This document shows, one piece after another, positions 58,672 to 64,000 of a stretch of DNA of 64,000 nucleotides; within the stretch, counting starts at the first letter, position 1; each line of letters opens with the position of its first letter. The notes beneath the pieces were generated by a model that saw only the letters and a list, made by a program, of their open reading frames with translations, ran no database searches and was not told the origin of the DNA. The position numbers were made by a program, and so were the translations under genes. Source of the stretch: Cryptomeria japonica (Eukaryota; Streptophyta; Pinopsida; Cupressales; Cupressaceae). The DNA lies in the NCBI RefSeq assembly GCF_030272615.1, contig NC_081412.1:689822083-689886082 (forward strand), read 5' to 3'.

Positions 58672-59751
58672 ATGACTACCCTAGCCTCTTTGCATCATTT
58701 TATTAGGCCTTCAATGAATGTTCTTTCTCTTAGGCCTTCTAAAGTGCAATTCCTTTTCTTTTTCCTTCCGATTTTTTCACTGTCACTTTCATCCTCTAAG
58801 TTAGATGCCCTCGCCCTTTTCTTTCTTCTTGTTTTTTCATACTCATTGTCATGCTTTGAATTATTTTTCTTTCTTGGTGACTCCTTACTACTCTCACTGT
58901 CAGTTTCACTCTTAGAATCTAAGTCTAATGTATCAGAATCTAACAAACCTGATGAACTAGAAGAATCATCATTAGAGGTAGATTCCTCTGACTCGGGAAT
59001 AGACTTTTGCTGCTACATTATAAGCCTTGGCATATTCTTCAAATACTCACGTAAACTCTCAGTGATACCACCAAGACCAATAGAAGTAAAAAAAAATGAT
59101 AGAAAACCGTGAATTTTTGGGATTGTCCTTTGGAAAAATTTAATCAAAAGACTCCTGCATTGTTGGATCGTTCAACCTTTCATTAAGAAACAATATACCA
59201 AGCTTCTCTGCCAGCTCCTGGAAGAGAATCTTTATAAAAATATGGGAAGAGGAAGTAGTATCTTCCTTTGTTAGACATATATAAGCAAGACAATGTCATG
59301 GAAGAGCATCTGTGCCAAGTAAGTGGGCAAATAACTTTGCAACATTACGTAGTTTATTTGTTTCCAGACTGTGTATCATAGAATACTGTTGTACAAAACA
59401 CTTATCAAAAAATTCCTAATAAATTTTATTGATCATACAAAATCTTTGCCCAAGAAGACCATAATAACGAATGTATGTTCTCTCTTGACTGTAACATTCT
59501 AATAGCATGATGCATAATTCCATCTCTTGACTAGGTTCAAGCTTGATCTTTAGTAGCTTATGACCAGCTTCCTCAAAATCAACACTTGACATGATTGTCA
59601 AATAAATTGTATGTCTTAAATTGAGCAAGTTTGTCTTTGTCTCATCCTATATTCTCAGTGCTTCCTCACCTTCCTCTTCATCATCATCATCATCTAAATT
59701 ATCACCTGAATCATTCTCCCCTTCTACTTCATCTAAAGAATCATCTCCAAG
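58672..59751 (-). pseudogene. CWC22: CWC22 (pre-mRNA splicing factor) retro-pseudogene fragment
   Basis: The minus strand reads, through several stops, the MIF4G-MA3 part of CWC22: acidic D/E run, [40 protein letters not shown] and [16 protein letters not shown], then (after a stop at 59416) QQYSMIHSLETNKLRN, FAHLLGTDALP and [11 protein letters not shown], and a Ser/Glu/Lys-rich tail. No introns interrupt this conserved part, which suggests an origin from mRNA. Stops at about 59414, 59286 and 59150 show it is dead. The 5' part is missing because the copia 2 LTR begins at 59752. The 3' end has a short direct repeat (58660-58740). CWC22 helps the spliceosome load the exon junction complex. Confidence 0.88.
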
Positions 59752-61220
59752 TGTTAGTTTAATGAGAGGGGAGGGGGGGTGAATCAGATAAACTCACAAT
59801 ACAAACTCTTAATCAGATTCAACCTCGGTAGAACTTACTTGATATGCAACTATGACTGTAAAACATTCAAACTCATAAAATAATAAACTTGAAACATCAA
59901 AACACATTTAACACCAGATTTAACATGGAAACCCAAATAGAGAAAAACCATTGTGGGATTTTGGACCCACGAACAAAATATACTCTTCTAGAGTATGCTC
60001 CGTTAAAAGCCAATCCTGTTAAAGATTACATAAACACATTGCTAGATGTGACCCGGTCAAGGGATTTCCCTCAGATCTATCAGAATCTTGCACTTTGTTA
60101 GAAGTGACCTTGTCAAAGGATTTCAAACTCTCAATTAGAATGTTACCTTACTAGAGGATTTACAAATAAGACTATTAGGTCCACTCAATTAAGAGATTTC
60201 CTGTCACTTGCAAAAATAAATAACAATAATAAAATATATATCTGGAACTTCACATCTGAAATGTTATAGAAAAATATGTGTGCTCAAAATCATCTTTTCA
60301 TAAGACTTATCTTCCTCCTTGCTGGGCTTCTCACTCTATTCTTCAATCAGATCTTCAATCTTCTGTACTCTATAATCACTTCTACAGCATCACTATTCTT
60401 CTATTTGCCTGCATACTTTTTTCATCAACTTTTCCTTATTTATAAGAAATTCCTAACCACTCAATCTCCTTAATCACATTTTCCATGATTAATCTTAGCC
60501 ATCAAATCTTCAAACTTGACAAGGTTCATTCAATCCTTCGAACTGAAAAATGTTTTATCTTGCCTTGAAACTTGTATTCCTTCCTTGGTACTTGTGCTCG
60601 GTCATAACCATTCAATCTGTGTTGTAGATCTAACTCTTGAATTTTCATTATCATTGATCCTTAACAAACTTCTTGCACGACATTCCAATCTTCTATAAAT
60701 CTCCAACTCATTGGCATCCTTCATTTAATAATGTATTTATTCATCCAATGCATTTTGTTACTGCTCAGTTGACACTCAGTTAATTTTGAACTTTACTCAG
60801 TTAATTTTGAACTGGCTCCTTGCTCGGTAAAATAGAATAGTATCAAACCTTTACTCATTCTATTGCATGAAATCTTTTCTCCTTCTTATTTAGTCTTCGA
60901 ATACACATATATGGGATATCAAAACAATCAAAATAACATAATCTCATCACTACCTAACTTGGTAATAATTTCCCATTAAATAACTTATTACTCCCCTTCA
61001 TTTTCACATTCTTTCTGTGTCACTTACCGACATCTTTATACTTATCAAAACATACTCTTTAAGATATGGCAACATCATATTGAATCAGAAAATCAATTGC
61101 TTGACATCAATGACAAAATAATATTATTATGACAGTAATCATCCTTTATCAATTATATCATCAATCTCTAACAACCTTCTCAATATCATCATACCAACAA
61201 ACTTAATGTAATGCCAACAA
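59752..61220 (-). repeat. 3' LTR of copia 2
   Basis: Starts tgttag, ends gccaaca (TG...CA). About 1.47 kb, alignable to the copia 1 LTRs but clearly more diverged. The 'gggaaaaacc' type block is at about 59935. Confidence 0.9.
60437..60444 (-). promoter_or_regulatory. TATA box in copia 2 LTR
   Basis: TATAAATA on the minus strand at the position equivalent to the copia 1 boxes. Confidence 0.55.
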
Positions 61221-61235
61221 TCTCCCCCTTTGGCA
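61221..61235 (-). other. Polypurine tract of copia 2
   Basis: The minus strand reads gccaaagggggagat directly before TGTTGGC. Confidence 0.8.
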
Positions 61236-61603
61236 TTGATGGCAATATATATCAACTTTTGATTTATTTATTTATTCCAATTGATTCGAACTACTGTTAT
61301 TCTTCTCCTGTTATCCTTGAGATGTAAACTTCTCCTGTAATCTTCTCCCCCTGTCATTAGTCTTCTCCCCCTTTGACAACAATGCCAAAAGTAAAAATAA
61401 TACATGATTACTTCCCTTGTGAAGTGATTTCGTTGTTTGTTAAAACATATACAAATGTATCATCTCAGTCTCGATTAGAGCATCTAGTCTTCATTTATTT
61501 TTTCTTGCACAACTTTAGACAACCTCCTAAAGTGTGTAAGTTAACATCAACTCACAAATAGTATTATGTAGAGTCATAGAATTGATGCTTTCACCAAACT
61601 CTG

Positions 61604-62656
61604 TCAATGATTACTAGATAGGGGTAGGACCCCTAACTTACTTCTGAGATACTCAAATGTGTCCCTTGGCAATGGCTCTGTGAAGATGTCTACTATTTGT
61701 TCCTTTGTGCTAACATATTCTAGCACAACTTTCTTTTCTTGAACTTCTTCTCTTAGATAATGATATTTTATAGAAATATGCTTTGTCTTAGAGTGCATTA
61801 CCAGATTCTTTGAAATGTTAATAGCACTTGTATTATCACAAAATATAGTTACTGGCTCAGTAACTGTCTCATTCATACCTTCCAACATTTGTTTGATCCA
61901 TGCTATATTGGTACAATTCAATGCTGCAATGACATAGTCAGCTTCAGCTATTGACTATGAAATGCATCCTTGTTTCTTGCTAGGCCAACTCACTAGTCTT
62001 TCTCCCAAAAAGAAAGCTCCACCGCTTGTGCTTTTCCTGTCATCAATGTTTCCTTCCCAATTAGCATCAGTATAGACTTTTAAGTCAAAATCATTCTTTT
62101 TATATAGTAAACCATAATCTTCAGTGCCTCTCAAGTATCTAAAAATTCTCTTGATTGTTGTCATATGGGTTTCTTTGGGATCTACAGAAAATCTTGTAGC
62201 TATACCTATTGCATGTGCTATATCAGGCCTGCTGTGAACTACATATTGCAACTTTCCAATCATAGATCGGTAAAGTGTCTCATCAATAGATGCATATTCA
62301 TCATTGTTTGATAGTTTACAATTAGTAGTCATAGGAGTACTTATAGGTTTAGAACCCTCCATTCCAAATTTCTTCAATATTTCCTTTATATACTTGGATT
62401 GAGTAATGAAAATCCCATTTTTCATTTGCAGTATTTGTAAACCTATAAAATACTTCATTTCAACGATTAATGACATCTCAAATTCTTTGCACATTTCATT
62501 TCCAAAGTTCTTACATAAAGAATCATTTCCACAAAAAATAATTTCATCTACAAATATGGTTGAAATCAGTATTCCATTATCCTTATCATTCTTCATATAC
62601 ATGTTGTTGTTTTCACTAGTCCTTATAAATCCAATCTTTATTAAGTAAGAGTGCAA
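61604..62656 (-). pseudogene. Copia 2 reverse transcriptase C-half and RNase H
   Basis: Two frames. The first (62656-61955) has ILISTIFVDEIIFC, where the second catalytic Asp of the usual FVDD is Glu. FIGLQILQMKNGIFITQSKY, GKLQYVVHSRPDIAHA and the RNase H start YTDANWEGNIDDRKSTSG follow. The frame ends in a stop at about 61953, between the QGCIS and expected EAEY motifs. The second frame (61921-61604) has IFCDNTSAINISKN and HISIKYHYLREEVQ and reaches a natural end near the LTR. Confidence 0.92.
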
Positions 62657-63000
62657 CTTTCATACCATGCTCTAGGTGCTTGCTTTAGGCCATATAAAGC
62701 TTTGTTCAACTTACATACCCGATCTTTATTCTTCTCTTCAATAAATCCTTCAGGCTGTTCAATATAGACTTCTTCTTCTAGTATACCATTCAAAAATGCA
62801 GATTTAACATCTATTTGATATACCGTGAAATTTTTGTAAGCAGCATATGCCAACAATGTTCTCACTCCCTCAAGTCTTGCCACAAGTGCAAAAGTCTCAC
62901 CATAGTCTATTCCTTCTTCTTGAGCATAACCTTTGCAAACTAGCCTTGCTTTATTTTGAATGACCTCACCTTTTTCATTTAGCTTATTTCTGAAAATTTA
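62641..63000 (-). pseudogene. Copia 2 reverse transcriptase N-half
   Basis: Contains [37 protein letters not shown] and [20 protein letters not shown]. Going upstream, the same blocks as copia 1 ([18 protein letters not shown]) can be read to 63000, where inserted DNA begins. A frameshift at about 62645 separates it from the C-half. Confidence 0.88.
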
Positions 63001-63340
63001 TTTCTAACACTTCTTTAAATAATTAAGAAAGTACAAACTACTTAGATCTAAGGTATATACAATTGAGGAAAGACAAAACTTAAGTAGAAATTTACTGTAA
63101 TTTGTTGTTTGATTTATTCTCCATTCTCTCAAAATTTGAGTAAATTAATGGCGTTTTATCCATTTTAATGGTTTTCCTACTAGATTTGCGCTTTCCAAAC
63201 CCTCCAGACAAATATAACAGTCCAAGACACGATAACTATATTCCAACCACGCTTTCATATGGACTGTCCCGATCGGAGAAGGAAATTTACTGAAATTTTG
63301 AGAGAAGAGAGAATTAATCTGAATCCCATCAGTCAAATTT
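63001..63340. mobile_element. Insertion of about 340 bp inside copia 2
   Basis: Comparison with copia 1 shows extra DNA here. The RT frame reads up to 'tgaaaattta' on the left and resumes at 'tcaaattttaccc' on the right; the repeated aaattta-like sequence looks like a target duplication of 8-9 bp, not exactly resolved. Inside are inverted segments 'attctctcaaaatttgagt' (63123-63141) and 'actgaaattttgagagaag' (63290-63308). The minus-strand frame 63145-63336 has no motif I recognise. Confidence 0.6.
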
Positions 63341-63349
63341 TACCCACTT

Positions 63350-64000
63350 TTTACCGATTACATTTTTCTCTTTTGGTCTTGGGACCAGTGTTCATGTTTC
63401 ATTTATCTTGATTTGTTCAATCTCTTATGTCATAGCATTCACCCAATCTTCATTGCTTAGTGCCTCTTTTACTATCCTTAGTTCAAACTCAGATATCAGA
63501 CATGTGTTCTATCTCAGTTTGTTCCTTGTCATCACTGGAGCATCCTTATCTCCTATAATCTGACTGGATGCATAATTTCTTCTGACATATTTTGCTAATA
63601 TAGGCTCAGTAGGCTTTGTATGATATTCTTCATCACTCGGTAACTGAGTATTTTCTTCATCGGCTTTCTCGGTAATACTTCTCAGTTGTACATATACAAA
63701 CTCTTCATTAATCTTCTAGTTATTTGGAATTTCCTTCATCGTTCCTTTCTTCAAATTCATCAATTTTCACATTTTCACTTTCCACTATTTTGTTAGATGA
63801 TTTGATCAGACATTTAAATGATTTACTCCTAGCGAAATAACCAAGAAATGTTCCTTTCTCTCTTTTCTGATCAAATTTTCCATTTCTATCATCTTTGTGA
63901 ACATAACATCTACTTCCAAATATTTTAAAATAACTTACATTTGGTTTCTTGTCATACCAGATTTCATACGGTGTCTTCATAGTTCCTTTCTACAGTTGTA
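63350..64000 (-). pseudogene. Copia 2 RT start and integrase end
   Basis: The frame 63980-63720 has PYEIWYDKKPNVSYFKIFGS, CYVHKDDRNGKFDQK and SFKCLIKSSNKIVES, matching copia 1 (9134-9676). Downstream the linker and RT start are readable with stops near 63716 and 63500. The integrase core lies beyond the window. Confidence 0.85.

Larger units (their letters stand above)
59752..64000 (-). mobile_element. Ty1/copia element 2, 3' part in window
   Basis: A 3' LTR (59752-61220), a polypurine tract, then RNase H, RT and integrase in minus-strand order. It continues past the right edge. The protein fragments are close to copia 1, so both belong to one family. It contains an inserted sequence of about 340 bp in the RT (63001-63340). 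Left flank is ccaag. Confidence 0.92.

Overview
The window looks like intergenic DNA from a large, repeat-rich plant genome. It holds plant Ty1/copia and Ty3/gypsy retrotransposons, a CACTA (En/Spm) DNA transposon, GT-AG introns, microsatellites and a retro-pseudogene of the splicing factor CWC22. No intact single-copy host gene, rRNA, tRNA or bacterial feature is visible. Long LTRs of 1.5 kb and more, deep nesting and old fragments suggest a gymnosperm such as a conifer, but this is an inference from style and not a species call.

Layout, as nested layers. (1) Positions 1-4449 hold old LTR-like sequence, a solo LTR with a clean 5-bp duplication (2346-3402), microsatellites and a broken gypsy protease. 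(2) An old minus-strand gypsy element, here called A, starts at 4450. Its 3' LTR ends at 14379, its interior runs to 34533 and its 5' LTR begins at 34534. Its left LTR was hit by a solo LTR (4714-5489) and by a complete but decayed copia element (5600-13285, duplication GATAT). Its interior was hit by gypsy element B (14967-27793, duplication GTAGT) and by a probable solo LTR (31783-32735). Its right LTR was hit by a plus-strand gypsy element C (from 34916). (3) The gag of C is cut at 36499 by a CACTA transposon whose minus-strand genes run to about 56009. The transposase gene of that CACTA was itself split by a chromodomain-bearing gypsy element (46257-53995). (4) From about 56010 to 58660 nothing is recognisable. 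A CWC22 retro-pseudogene follows (58672-59751) and is truncated by a second copia element (59752 to beyond the window), of the same family as the first.

Two regions stand out. Gypsy B has a nearly intact 1.85-kaa pol (one in-frame stop), a primer site matching tRNA-Trp and LTRs differing at roughly 40 of 1656 positions. It has no recognisable gag. On its opposite strand, between pol and the 3' LTR, it carries a spliced gene for a plant mobile domain (PMD) protein. The CACTA element carries, downstream of its TNP2-type transposase, a multi-exon gene in which a SET-domain module appears to be spliced in phase to a second, Transposase_24-type protein. A near-perfect foldback with arms of about 226 bp lies in the 3' part of the same CACTA.

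Coordinates of LTRs, primer sites and duplications were read base by base. Exon limits of the spliced genes are predictions from splice signals and reading-frame continuity.
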